From Flavobacteriales bacterium (lineage in GTDB: Bacteria; Bacteroidota; Bacteroidia; Flavobacteriales_F; PHOS-HE28), in NCBI GenBank assembly GCA_016788205.1, contig JAEUTA010000013.1, forward strand, positions 69,798 through 133,797: DNA of 64,000 nucleotides. Reading direction: 5' to 3'. This document shows positions 35,238 through 42,863 of the stretch, piece after piece. How positions within the stretch are numbered: the first letter of the stretch is position 1; each line of letters starts with the position of its first letter. The notes under the pieces are model-generated. The model ran no database searches and was not told where the DNA came from. It worked only from the letters and a program-made list of their open reading frames with translations. Made by a program: the position numbers and the translations under genes.

Positions 35238-35245
35238 CGAAGATC
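35238..35245 (-). promoter_or_regulatory. -7-like box for GT-C protein 5
   Basis: GATCTTCG lies 6 bases before ATG 35231. The same octamer precedes starts at 2645, 42854 and 44726. Confidence 0.35.
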
Positions 35246-35275
35246 GCATTCGCGGACGAGCCATCTAGCCATCAC

Positions 35276-35992
35276 CTACACCATCGTGACGCGATCTGGC
35301 GGCAGGAGCTCCTTCCCTATCAAGCGCAAATAGAGCTGTACGGTGGCCACCACATCCTTCCGGCAGTACGTGGCGATGCGTTCCAGTCCGTTCTCCTCGT
35401 AGAATACGCGGGCTACATCGGCGCCGGTGATATCGTCCTTCGGGGACGGGATGCCTAGTACATGCGTGAGCAGGGCCAGCGAGGTGTAGGCCTTGCGATC
35501 CCCGAAACTCCACATGTTCATGGTATCCAGGTGGCCTACTTCCCAAGGCTTCAAGCCGCCGATGTCCAGGATGCGTGGTAATGGAATACGGTTCACCAGA
35601 CAGCGTCGCGCGATGTACGGGAAATCGAACTCTTTGCCGTTGTGTGCGCACAACCAGTTGTCATCGGCATCGTAGTGTCGGCTCAACAGGTCCGCGAAAC
35701 GGGAGAGCACGTCGTATTCGTTCGTGCCGTGGAACGAGGTCACGCGCAGCTTCAGCTCGCCCCCTTCGCGATGAAGGCTACCCACGCCGATGCAGATGAT
35801 CTTGCCGAACTCTGCCAGGATGCCACCACGATCCCCCCAAAGTTCTTCTGCGCTCTTACCATTGCGTTCTTGTTCGAACCGTGTCTTATCGCTGAACAAC
35901 TTGGCGGTCTGCTCATCGAGGCCGCTCCAGCCGTACTCCTGCGGAACGGTCTCGATATCGATGAAGAGGATCTTGCTCGGTTCGGGGCGCAT
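35276..35992 (-). CDS. 3'-5' exonuclease related to the PolB exonuclease domain
   Basis: A 238-residue RNase H-fold nuclease without a polymerase domain. The three Exo motifs are visible: ILFIDIETVP near the N-terminus (D and E metal ligands), CAHNGKEFDFPYIARR (Exo II) and YCRKDVVATVQLY (Exo III). This matches the 'predicted 3'-5' exonuclease related to DNA polymerase B' family of Bacteroidota. Role in DNA or RNA maintenance is not defined. Confidence 0.88.
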   Translation of the reverse strand: MRPEPSKILFIDIETVPQEYGWSGLDEQTAKLFSDKTRFEQERNGKSAEELWGDRGGILAEFGKIICIGVGSLHREGGELKLRVTSFHGTNEYDVLSRFADLLSRHYDADDNWLCAHNGKEFDFPYIARRCLVNRIPLPRILDIGGLKPWEVGHLDTMNMWSFGDRKAYTSLALLTHVLGIPSPKDDITGADVARVFYEENGLERIATYCRKDVVATVQLYLRLIGKELLPPDRVTMV

Positions 35993-36049
35993 GGGGTCAA
36001 AGCATCATGAAAGGATCTTCAAGATAGAGACGCCGCCGGTATGCCAAGG

Positions 36050-36454
36050 TCACTCGATCATCACGCCGCGCGTATGCATGAGCGGGATCGTGGTGAAGTT
36101 GGTCGCATCGATGCTTCCGGCCAGGAAGATGTACTTCTTGTCGTGCAACGCATCGCCGATATAGAAGCTCAGCCAGTACTGGTTGCTCAGCGCGAACACA
36201 TCCTCCACGATGCGCTCGATCTTCGCCCAGCTTTTCGGCCCAAGTTCATGCATGAAATGCCGCAGTTCGCTTGTCTTGCGGCTTTCTCCGCCCAATTCGC
36301 CGTAGCCGCGAGAACTGACCAACACGTTCTGGATCGCCGTGTCGTTCTGGTTGATGAGGTACACGAACCAGCCGTCTTCGCCGTCATCATCCTTCTCCTT
36401 CACCACCGCCATGGCGATGCCTTCAACCTTCGGTGGGTGGATGTCCTTCCGCAT
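36050..36454 (-). CDS. Conserved Bacteroidota protein of unknown function
   Basis: A 134-residue protein starting MRKDIHPPKVEGIAMAVVKE, with WFVYLINQND, NVLVSSRGYGE, LRHFMHELGPKSWAKIE and a C-terminal KKYIFLAGSID ... IPLMHTRGVMIE pattern. I recall close look-alikes in many Flavobacteriia, all uncharacterised. It has no signal peptide or membrane segment, so it is probably cytoplasmic. A GACCTTTG box lies 3 bases upstream of ATG 36454. It follows the serine hydrolase gene by 16 bases on the same strand. Confidence 0.8.
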   Translation of the reverse strand: MRKDIHPPKVEGIAMAVVKEKDDDGEDGWFVYLINQNDTAIQNVLVSSRGYGELGGESRKTSELRHFMHELGPKSWAKIERIVEDVFALSNQYWLSFYIGDALHDKKYIFLAGSIDATNFTTIPLMHTRGVMIE

Positions 36455-36470
36455 GGCACAAAGGTCGCTA

Positions 36471-37646
36471 CTACACGCCTTGGGCTGGATGTGCGGCCAG
36501 TTCCCGCGCGATCCTGATCCACTCGAACACGTCCGTCGGGTGGCCGGCATCGTTCACCTCTTCGCGCTTCATGCCGGTGCGCACCATCACAAGATCCATG
36601 TCGGGCATGACCACCACGTATTCGCCGTGAAAGCCGCGGCAATACCAAATGGGTTTGCCGTCCAACTCGGCTAGCCACCAGAAGTAGCCGTAGCGCTTGT
36701 TGGGTTCGCCGCGATCGTCGATGGCGGCTGGCGTAATGCTCGCTTTCCAGAACTCCCGGTCGATGATCTGCTGTCCGTGCCACATACCGCTATCGAGGTA
36801 GAGTTGACCTATCCGACCGAAATCGCGCGCCGTGGCGTAGAGGCAGCAGAAGGCTTTGAAGGCACCGTCCTCCGTGTCCTTGCCCCAGTAAGCTTCGTGC
36901 TCGCAGCCGAGTTGGCCCCAGATCTTCTCGCGTACCAGTTCATCGAGGGGTCGATCGTACGCCGCTTCCAACACCTCCGCCATGATCTGCGTGCTACCGC
37001 TGATGTAGTCGAACTTCTTACCGGGCTCCTCACGGCACGGCTGGTTCAAACTGATCTCGCGCACATCGCTCCCGTAGTAGCCCTTCGCATTGTCGCTGAA
37101 AGGGTCCGCGCCACTCTCGCTCCAATCAAGACCCGTGCTCATGGTGAGCAGGTGGTACAGGTTGATCTTCGCATAACAACCATCCTTGTACAACGGAATG
37201 AAGTCGCCCACGGGCTGGAAGACGCTTTGGATCTTCCCCTCCTTCATGGCGATGCCGGCGAGCAAACTGATGTAGCTCTTCGCCACACTGAAGCTGTTGC
37301 TCACGCTATCGGCATCCCACCCGTTCCAATACTGTTCGAAGATGAGGCTGTCATGTTGGAAGAGCGCGAACCCAACGGAGTACAGCTCTTTCAGCTTCGC
37401 TTCCTGCTCAGGCTTCAGTTGAAGCTTGCCGTAGCGCGTGCCTTGTGGCCAGGGCTGTGGCTGCGAAGCCGGGATCGCTGAGTAGGGGAAGAAGTCGCGA
37501 TCATCGATCTCTGGTGACGAGCGGCCGATCAAGTACGTGTAGCGTACGCCGCGCACGAGGTGATCATTGCCTGTGATGTAGGCCAGTGCGATGAGGCCCA
37601 CGACGATGCCGACGAGCCAGAGGAGGATCTTGCCGAGGATGCGCAT
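36471..37646 (-). CDS. Serine hydrolase of the beta-lactamase/class C esterase fold
   Basis: A 391-residue protein with one N-terminal membrane segment (about 6-25), then a penicillin-binding-like hydrolase domain. The catalytic S120-VAK motif, Y214 in FDYISGS (YxS) and a later FHGEYVVV (HxG-like third motif) are in the expected order. It is more like 6-aminohexanoate hydrolase/esterase EstB than a true beta-lactamase. It would act on the periplasmic side. Substrate unknown. It follows lipB by 15 bases on the same strand. Confidence 0.88.
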   Translation of the reverse strand: MRILGKILLWLVGIVVGLIALAYITGNDHLVRGVRYTYLIGRSSPEIDDRDFFPYSAIPASQPQPWPQGTRYGKLQLKPEQEAKLKELYSVGFALFQHDSLIFEQYWNGWDADSVSNSFSVAKSYISLLAGIAMKEGKIQSVFQPVGDFIPLYKDGCYAKINLYHLLTMSTGLDWSESGADPFSDNAKGYYGSDVREISLNQPCREEPGKKFDYISGSTQIMAEVLEAAYDRPLDELVREKIWGQLGCEHEAYWGKDTEDGAFKAFCCLYATARDFGRIGQLYLDSGMWHGQQIIDREFWKASITPAAIDDRGEPNKRYGYFWWLAELDGKPIWYCRGFHGEYVVVMPDMDLVMVRTGMKREEVNDAGHPTDVFEWIRIARELAAHPAQGV

Positions 37647-37661
37647 GGTGGTGTGGTCGGA

Positions 37662-38378
37662 CTAATGTAACGCGGGCTCCACGAGTTGTACGTCGAAGAG
37701 GTCCGCCAGTTCCAACTTCAACCTGTTCTTCACGGCGTCGACGTCCAACAATCCGCCCAGCTCCTTCGCCATGCACGTCACACCCTTGTCGGTGATCCCG
37801 CACGGCACGATGTTCTCGAAGTAGGAAAGGTCCGTGTTCACATTGAATGCAAAGCCGTGCATGGTCACCCAACGGCTCGCGCGGATGCCGAACGCGCAGA
37901 TCTTCCGCGCCTTGAACGGATCGTTCCAGTCGAGCCACACACCCGTGAGCCCATCGATGCGACCGGCCTTGATGTTGTAGGCTTCCAGCGTACCGATCAC
38001 GGCCTCTTCCAGTGTGCGCAGGAACCGATGGATGTCCGTGAAGTGGTGGTCCATGTCGAAGATCGGATAGCCCACGATCTGCCCCGGCCCATGGTAGGTG
38101 ATGTCGCCGCCGCGATCGATCGGGTAGAACTGAACCCCCTTCTCGCGCATCTCCGCTTCGTTCAACAAGAGATGGCTCTGCTTGCCGCTCTTGCCCAGCG
38201 TGTACACGTGCGGGTGCTCACAGAAGAGCAGGTGATCCTGCGTCAATACCTGTTCGCTTTCCGGCAGGTTGCGGTTGGCGATCTTTCGGTCTATCGTGGC
38301 CTGGAACAACTTGGTCTGGTAGTCCCACGCCGCAGCGTAGTCGATCAGGCCGAGGTCTTGGAAGTGGACTTGTCTCAT
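37662..38378 (-). CDS. lipB: Octanoyl-[acyl-carrier-protein]:protein N-octanoyltransferase
   Basis: A 238-residue enzyme that transfers octanoyl from ACP to lipoyl domains, the first step of lipoate attachment. The signature RGGDITYHGPGQ (89-100) is present, and the catalytic pair is K159 in ARKICAFG and C193 in VPCGITDKG. The length is normal. The gene starts 9 bases after the edge of a repeat-bounded cassette (38388-39013). Confidence 0.95.
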   Translation of the reverse strand: MRQVHFQDLGLIDYAAAWDYQTKLFQATIDRKIANRNLPESEQVLTQDHLLFCEHPHVYTLGKSGKQSHLLLNEAEMREKGVQFYPIDRGGDITYHGPGQIVGYPIFDMDHHFTDIHRFLRTLEEAVIGTLEAYNIKAGRIDGLTGVWLDWNDPFKARKICAFGIRASRWVTMHGFAFNVNTDLSYFENIVPCGITDKGVTCMAKELGGLLDVDAVKNRLKLELADLFDVQLVEPALH

Positions 38379-38387
38379 GGGAGGTGC

Positions 38388-38414
38388 TCAACGCAGAGGG
38401 CAGAGATGCAAAGG
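38388..38414 (+). repeat. 27-bp purine-rich repeat, left copy
   Basis: This run (landmarks AACGCAGAGGGCAGAG and GCAAAGG) recurs in inverted orientation at 38987-39013 with a single mismatch. It lies 9 bases from the lipB start. Confidence 0.8.
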
Positions 38415-38446
38415 TCGCAGAGAATGCTGCTTTTCGGAAAGGGAGA

Positions 38447-38460
38447 GGCGCTGAAGCGCC
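38447..38460. repeat. Small hairpin inside the GxxExxY cassette
   Basis: GGCGCT-GA-AGCGCC is a perfect 6-bp inverted repeat between the left repeat copy and the internal copy. It could act as a weak terminator for the GxxExxY transcript. Confidence 0.3.
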
Positions 38461-38507
38461 CAAGTGCGGACTAGTTCCCCGAGCCAGTGACCGAGAATGC
38501 TCGATAT

Positions 38508-38536
38508 CCTCTGCGTTCACTGCGCCTTTGTCCTTA
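38508..38536 (-). repeat. Internal degenerate copy of the purine-rich repeat
   Basis: CCTCTGCGTTCACTGCGCC and CTTTGTCCTT share the CTCTGCGTT...CTTTG content of the flanking 27-mers, with spacing changes. It sits 11 bases beyond the GxxExxY stop. Confidence 0.5.
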
Positions 38537-38547
38537 GCGCTGGGGCA

Positions 38548-38934
38548 CTATTCTTCGTGAAGGCCGTTGACGACACGCTCCACGCCATCTTTCAGGAGGC
38601 GCTGGCCGAAGTTGATCACTAGGCCGAGTTTGCACCCGGTCAGTTTGAGGTACGTGAGTGTTTGGGCCAGATGGCTGTCATGGATAGCCTCCACGGCCTT
38701 GACCTCCATGATGACGCGCCCTTCAATGATGAGGTCGAGGCGCAGTGTGGTGCCGAGGTCTTTTCCACGGAAATGGATCGGAACAGGGATCTGCTGTTCA
38801 ACGCGAAGACCCTTCTCCCGAATCACTTCGACCAAACACAGCTCGTATACACCTTCAAGCAACCCCGGTCCAAGTTCACGATGAACTTCGATCGCTGCGC
38901 CGATGATGGTCGCGCTGATCTCCTTGTACGTCAT
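38548..38934 (-). CDS. GxxExxY family protein
   Basis: A 128-residue protein with the naming motif G-x-x-E-x-x-Y (LLEGVYELCL, about 25-33) and the nuclease-like core LRLDLIIEGRVIMEVKAVE, where D, E and K resemble a PD-(D/E)XK active site. It continues LKLTGCKLGLVINFG. The family is widespread, mobile and uncharacterised; nuclease function is inference. ATG 38934 matches the usual MTYKEIS-type start; a longer frame begins at 38958. The gene sits in a gap exactly framed by inverted 27-bp repeats. Confidence 0.88.
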   Translation of the reverse strand: MTYKEISATIIGAAIEVHRELGPGLLEGVYELCLVEVIREKGLRVEQQIPVPIHFRGKDLGTTLRLDLIIEGRVIMEVKAVEAIHDSHLAQTLTYLKLTGCKLGLVINFGQRLLKDGVERVVNGLHEE

Positions 38935-38986
38935 GCGATCGATGCCTCTGCGCCTCAACGGCCGCAGGCCGCCGTCTTCTTTGCGC

Positions 38987-39013
38987 CCTTTGCGTCTCTG
39001 CCCTCTGCGTTGA
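38987..39013 (-). repeat. 27-bp purine-rich repeat, right (inverted) copy
   Basis: It is the reverse complement of 38388-38414 with one mismatch in 27 (C for T in the GAxGC core). It ends 7 bases before the stop of the sugar-phosphate isomerase gene. Confidence 0.8.
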
Positions 39014-39020
39014 GAACGCG

Positions 39021-40007
39021 CTACTTCATCTCCGCCAGCTTTCCCTTCAGCATGTTGATCACCGCGATCTCGCTGGGGTCAACACCTTTCTTCTGGGCCC
39101 AGTACAGGCTCACCCAGTCGCCCAGGTTGATCAGGTACAGCTGACGCGCGATGGCGCTATCGCCCTTGCTCCACACCTCGTTGATGTGCGGCGTGTAGTT
39201 CTGGAAGACGGCCTTGTTGATCTCCATGCGGATCTGGCTGCGCTCGTGGTCCTCCTTGTGACGGAAGATCACTACGCCGATGTTCTTGTCGGCACCGGCC
39301 CAGCCCACGAGTTCGTTGTGGTTCATCTCTGGGATGGCATGGTGCCAGCAGAGTACCTTGCTGTTCTCGTTCACCTGCTGGCGGAAGCGGATGCTCACCG
39401 CCTCGGTGCTGGCTTCGCTGTAGATCACCAGTTGTTTGCCCACCAGTTTCTCAGTGAGCTCCAGTGCTGCTTTCTTGATCGGCTCCTTTTCACGCTCCAG
39501 CAATTCTGCCGCTGCTGCGATGGACTTCTCGAAGTCGTCGCGGATGATGCCGTAGTGGCGGAGCACGAAGAATTGTTGCGTGAGCGAATACGCCAGCATG
39601 GTGCGGGGCGGATTGCCACCGGGGATCAGGATGTGGTCAAGTCCTTTTTCCTTGGCCATCTCCAGCATCTTCCCGCCGCTGGTCACCACGCAGACGCGAG
39701 CACCTTTGGTCAGGGCCTGCTCCATGGAAGCGATGGTCTCTTCGGTATTCCCACTGTAGCTGCAGGCGATCACCAAGCTGTTCTTGCCCACGTAGGCGGG
39801 CAGGTAATAGTTGCTGTAGACCTCGATGGGGCAGGTGGCCTCGGCCGACACTAGCTGTGCAGCGATACGGCCGCCGATGCCGCTACCGCCCAGGCCGGTG
39901 ACGACCACATTGGCGTAAGGCCCGCCGGGGGCGTTCAACTTGGCCGCGCGGCCGATCTCGAGGGCTTCCTTCAGTTGTTGCGGAAAGGCTTCAATGAGCT
40001 GTTGCAT
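39021..40007 (-). CDS. Bifunctional phosphoglucose/phosphomannose isomerase (SIS domain)
   Basis: A 328-residue double-SIS protein. VTGLGGSGIGGRIAA (36-50) and ACSYSGNTEET (80-90) bind the sugar phosphate, and PEMNHNELVGW together with the C-terminal DWVSLYWAQKKGVDPSEIAVINMLK region match the bifunctional PGI/PMI family found in archaea and many Bacteroidota. It probably interconverts glucose-, fructose- and mannose-6-phosphates. TACTTTTG, a perfect TAnnTTTG box, lies 22 bases upstream of the ATG. Confidence 0.9.
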   Translation of the reverse strand: MQQLIEAFPQQLKEALEIGRAAKLNAPGGPYANVVVTGLGGSGIGGRIAAQLVSAEATCPIEVYSNYYLPAYVGKNSLVIACSYSGNTEETIASMEQALTKGARVCVVTSGGKMLEMAKEKGLDHILIPGGNPPRTMLAYSLTQQFFVLRHYGIIRDDFEKSIAAAAELLEREKEPIKKAALELTEKLVGKQLVIYSEASTEAVSIRFRQQVNENSKVLCWHHAIPEMNHNELVGWAGADKNIGVVIFRHKEDHERSQIRMEINKAVFQNYTPHINEVWSKGDSAIARQLYLINLGDWVSLYWAQKKGVDPSEIAVINMLKGKLAEMK

Positions 40008-40029
40008 CGTGCTGGTTCTGGTACGGGGT

Positions 40030-40037
40030 CAAAAGTA
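40030..40037 (-). promoter_or_regulatory. Consensus -7 box for the sugar-phosphate isomerase
   Basis: TACTTTTG on the minus strand matches TAnnTTTG perfectly, 22 bases before the ATG at 40007. Confidence 0.55.
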
Positions 40038-40138
40038 GGCGCGTGATACGGGATCGAAGGCTTGGAGGTTTGCCTCGTCTGGATATTCGGGTATAATGAA
40101 CGGGTTACCATACGTTTGAGCTGGAGTGTTGCCTACCT

Positions 40139-40684
40139 ATGAGCTTGGATTCAGTCGCCTTTGTGATGGAGATCGAGAAGCGTTTCGATATGCGCTTCGA
40201 GGACGATCGTATGTCAGCGATCCATACTGTGGAGCAGGTCGCAGAGGAGGTTTGCCGGATCTTGGACGTAATGGCGAACCGCTCGGGTGAACGGGAGCAG
40301 GTCGCCTCCGTTGTTCGAAGGGCGATGCCAGGAAGGTCGGAAGAGGAACCGATCGATCTCCCACTCTCAGCTGGAATGTTCGATGAATTGACTCGGTCTT
40401 TGGAAGCGTCTGGATGTCTGTTGCCGGATCTTGGACCTTTCAGATCGGTTCGGATTCTTTTCATCATGCAGGACCCCGGTGGCACCTTGGAGTCGCCGTC
40501 CATAGGTCAGTTCATTGATCGGATTGTCGCCCACAACCATCATGTTCTGATTCCTGAGAAAGTGCCTGCATCACGATATGCAGCGATGATGGTGGTGCTC
40601 GGGATCGTCGCCGATAATGCAGGAGTGCCGATCATGAGGATCGCGCTGGGAGATTCGTTGACGAACGATCTGGGCATGGACTGA
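40139..40684 (+). CDS. ORF with acyl-carrier-protein halves in swapped order
   Basis: A 181-residue frame. It begins MSLDSVAFVMEIEKRF ... TVEQVAEEVCRIL (2-42), which matches the second half of an ACP from the phosphopantetheine serine onward. It ends VLGIVADNAGVP ... LTNDLGMD (about 153-181), which matches the first half of an ACP up to the residue just before that serine. The middle (SVRILFIMQD ... SIGQFIDRIV, 103-130) also resembles a worn ACP helix II/III. It may be a relic of a tandem or permuted ACP gene or a multi-ACP-like protein. Composition is more AT-rich than lysS next door. No start upstream restores a full first domain because stops at 40094-40099 close the frame. Confidence 0.6.
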   Translation: MSLDSVAFVMEIEKRFDMRFEDDRMSAIHTVEQVAEEVCRILDVMANRSGEREQVASVVRRAMPGRSEEEPIDLPLSAGMFDELTRSLEASGCLLPDLGPFRSVRILFIMQDPGGTLESPSIGQFIDRIVAHNHHVLIPEKVPASRYAAMMVVLGIVADNAGVPIMRIALGDSLTNDLGMD

Positions 40685-40694
40685 GCTTCCCCGG

Positions 40695-40702
40695 TATCTT
40701 CG
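40695..40702 (+). promoter_or_regulatory. -7 box for lysS
   Basis: TATCTTCG lies 23 bases upstream of the lysS ATG and 10 bases after the stop of the ACP-like ORF. Confidence 0.5.
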
Positions 40703-40725
40703 CGGCCCATTTCTCTCAAGAACCC

Positions 40726-42261
40726 ATGTCAACCCTCGTCCTTTCCGAACAGGAGGTCGTGCGGCGCGAAGCCCTCAACAAGCTGCGCGCCCTCGGCATC
40801 GAACCCTTCCCCGCAGCCCAATACCCCGTATCGCATACGGTGGTCAAGGTGAAGGAAGCGTTCAAGGATGCCGGACATGTGGAAGGGGAACAGCCCGAGG
40901 CCAACGTGGTGCTCGCTGGGCGTTTGATGAGCGTGCGTGTGATGGGCAAGGCCAGCTTCGCCGTGCTGCGCGATGCCACCGGCGATCAGCAGATCTACGT
41001 CAACCGCGACGAGATCGCTCCCGGCGAGGACAAGACGCTCTACAACGAGGTGTTCAAGAAGCTGCTGCACCTCGGTGATTTCATCGGTGTGAAGGGCTTC
41101 ATGTTCCGCACGCAGACCGGGGAGCTCACCTTGCATGTGAAGGAACTGACGGTGCTTGCTAAAAGCCTGCGCCCGCTGCCTGTGGTGAAGACCGACGATC
41201 AAGGCAAGGTGCACGATGCTTTCACCGACCCCGAGCTGCGCTACCGCATGCGTTACGTGGACTTGGTGGTGAACCCGCACGTGAAGGAGACCTTCCTGAA
41301 GCGTACGCGCGTGTTCACTGCTATGCGCGAAGCGTTCCAAGAAGCTGGCTACATCGAAGTGGATACACCGGTGATGCAGCCGATTCCGGGCGGTGCGGCG
41401 GCACGCCCGTTCATCACGCACCACAACGCGTTGGATGTGCCCTTCTACCTGCGCATCGCGAACGAACTCTATCTGAAGCGTTGCATCGTGGGCGGCTTCG
41501 ATGGCGTGTTCGAGTTCAGCCGCAACTTCCGCAATGAAGGCATGGACCGTACGCACAACCCGGAGTTCACCGTGATGGAACTCTATGTGGCGTACAAGGA
41601 CTACCACTGGATGATGGACTTCATCGAGGGCGTGTTCCGCAAAGTGGCCACTGCTGCAAATGGCTCGTCCACTGCGCAGTTCCAAGGCAAGGCCATCGAC
41701 TTCGGCCAGCCCTTCAAGCGCATCACCATGTGCGGCGCCATTCAGGGGAAGACCGGTGTGGACGTGCTGAACGCTGATGAGCAGACCATCGGTGCGCTGT
41801 GCAAACAGCACGGTATTGAGATCACCGCCGCCATGGGCAAAGGCAAGTTGATCGACGAGCTTTTCAGCGAACTGGTACAGCCGGAATTGGTCCAGCCGAC
41901 CTTCGTGATGGACTTCCCGCTGGAGATGAGCCCGCTGTGCAAGAAGCACCGCGATGATGCGCGTCTGACCGAGCGCTTCGAACTCTACGTGGCCGGTTTC
42001 GAAGTGGGTAATGCCTACAGCGAACTCAACGATCCGATCGATCAGCGCGAGCGTTTCGAGGAACAGGTGAAGTTGATGGAACGCGGCGACGACGAAGCCA
42101 TGTTCATCGATCAGGATTTCCTGCGCGCGTTGGAATATGGCATGCCGCCCACATCAGGCATCGGAATCGGCATGGACCGCTTGGTGATGCTGCTCACGGA
42201 CAATCCGGCGATCCAGGAGGTGCTGCTATTCCCGCAGATGCGGCCGGAGAAGTTCGACTAG
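40726..42261 (+). CDS. lysS: Lysine-tRNA ligase (class II)
   Basis: The 511-residue synthetase charges tRNA-Lys. An N-terminal OB-fold anticodon domain (about 55-150, VVLAGRLMSVRVMGKASFAVL) is followed by the class II core: FRNEGMDRTHNPEF as motif 2 and GIGIGMDRLVMLLTDN as motif 3 near the end. The length is normal for bacteria. It stands alone with its own promoter. Confidence 0.97.
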   Translation: MSTLVLSEQEVVRREALNKLRALGIEPFPAAQYPVSHTVVKVKEAFKDAGHVEGEQPEANVVLAGRLMSVRVMGKASFAVLRDATGDQQIYVNRDEIAPGEDKTLYNEVFKKLLHLGDFIGVKGFMFRTQTGELTLHVKELTVLAKSLRPLPVVKTDDQGKVHDAFTDPELRYRMRYVDLVVNPHVKETFLKRTRVFTAMREAFQEAGYIEVDTPVMQPIPGGAAARPFITHHNALDVPFYLRIANELYLKRCIVGGFDGVFEFSRNFRNEGMDRTHNPEFTVMELYVAYKDYHWMMDFIEGVFRKVATAANGSSTAQFQGKAIDFGQPFKRITMCGAIQGKTGVDVLNADEQTIGALCKQHGIEITAAMGKGKLIDELFSELVQPELVQPTFVMDFPLEMSPLCKKHRDDARLTERFELYVAGFEVGNAYSELNDPIDQRERFEEQVKLMERGDDEAMFIDQDFLRALEYGMPPTSGIGIGMDRLVMLLTDNPAIQEVLLFPQMRPEKFD

Positions 42262-42268
42262 GTCTTTG

Positions 42269-42292
42269 CCGCAGAGACGCGGAGGCGCAGAG
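42269..42292 (+). repeat. Further purine-rich repeat, related to the 38.4-39.0 kb copies
   Basis: CCGCAGAGACGCGGAGGCGC then AGAG, just after the lysS stop, has the same GCAGAG-ACGC-AGAG content as the 27-bp repeats around the GxxExxY gene, but without a gene inserted here. Confidence 0.45.
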
Positions 42293-42329
42293 CGGTCGTT
42301 CCGGTGGGGCTGATCCAACTCGTTGATCG

Positions 42330-42854
42330 CTAGAACCGATGTCTCCACACCATCGCCGGCACCCCGCGATGGATCGTGTCTTTTTCGAGCACCATACCGT
42401 TGCGCCCTGCCACCGCTTGGCTCGCCGAATTCTCGTGATCGATCAGTGAGATTACGGAAGTATGGCAGTTGTTCGTATGAGCGAATTCCTTGCATGCGAC
42501 CGCCGCTTCCGTCGCGAAACCCTTGCCCCAGGCTGATGGCAGCAGGTGGTAGCCGATCTCCAGTTCATCCTGCCCATCCACCACTTGGGTCAGCAGACCG
42601 GTCATGCCCACCGGCTTTCCACTTGAGCGTTCGATGACAGCGTTCAACCCAGAACCATCCGCGGCGTAGCGGTCCAATGTGCGTTGGATGAAGAAGCGGC
42701 AGTCCTCTTCACTGCCCACAGTGAACGGCATGAAACGGATCGCGGAAGCGTCATTGATGTACTCCATCCACCACGACGTGTCATCCATCGTCGCGGTGCG
42801 GAACAGCAGGCGCTCGGTGGTCACGCCATGCATGGAAGGAATGCGTTCCAACAT
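42330..42854 (-). CDS. GNAT N-acetyltransferase
   Basis: A 174-residue RimJ/RimL-type acetyltransferase. Landmarks are TERLLFRTATMDD near the N-terminus, LEIGYHLLPSAWGKGFATEA (about 97-116) with the G-K-G-x-A acetyl-CoA loop, and NSASQAVAGRNGM near the end. Substrate unknown. ATG 42854 has a GATCTTCG box 3 bases upstream, giving an almost leaderless transcript. It follows the HEAT-cyclophilin gene by 9 bases on the same strand. Confidence 0.88.
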   Translation of the reverse strand: MLERIPSMHGVTTERLLFRTATMDDTSWWMEYINDASAIRFMPFTVGSEEDCRFFIQRTLDRYAADGSGLNAVIERSSGKPVGMTGLLTQVVDGQDELEIGYHLLPSAWGKGFATEAAVACKEFAHTNNCHTSVISLIDHENSASQAVAGRNGMVLEKDTIHRGVPAMVWRHRF

Positions 42855-42863
42855 GCGCGAAGA

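Noticed and set aside
40132..40692. Shared TGAGCTT at both ends of the ACP-like ORF as a recombination junction
   Set aside because: A crossover at this 7-mer would leave the TGA stop in frame, so it does not rebuild an intact ACP; seven bases is also too short to be convincing.
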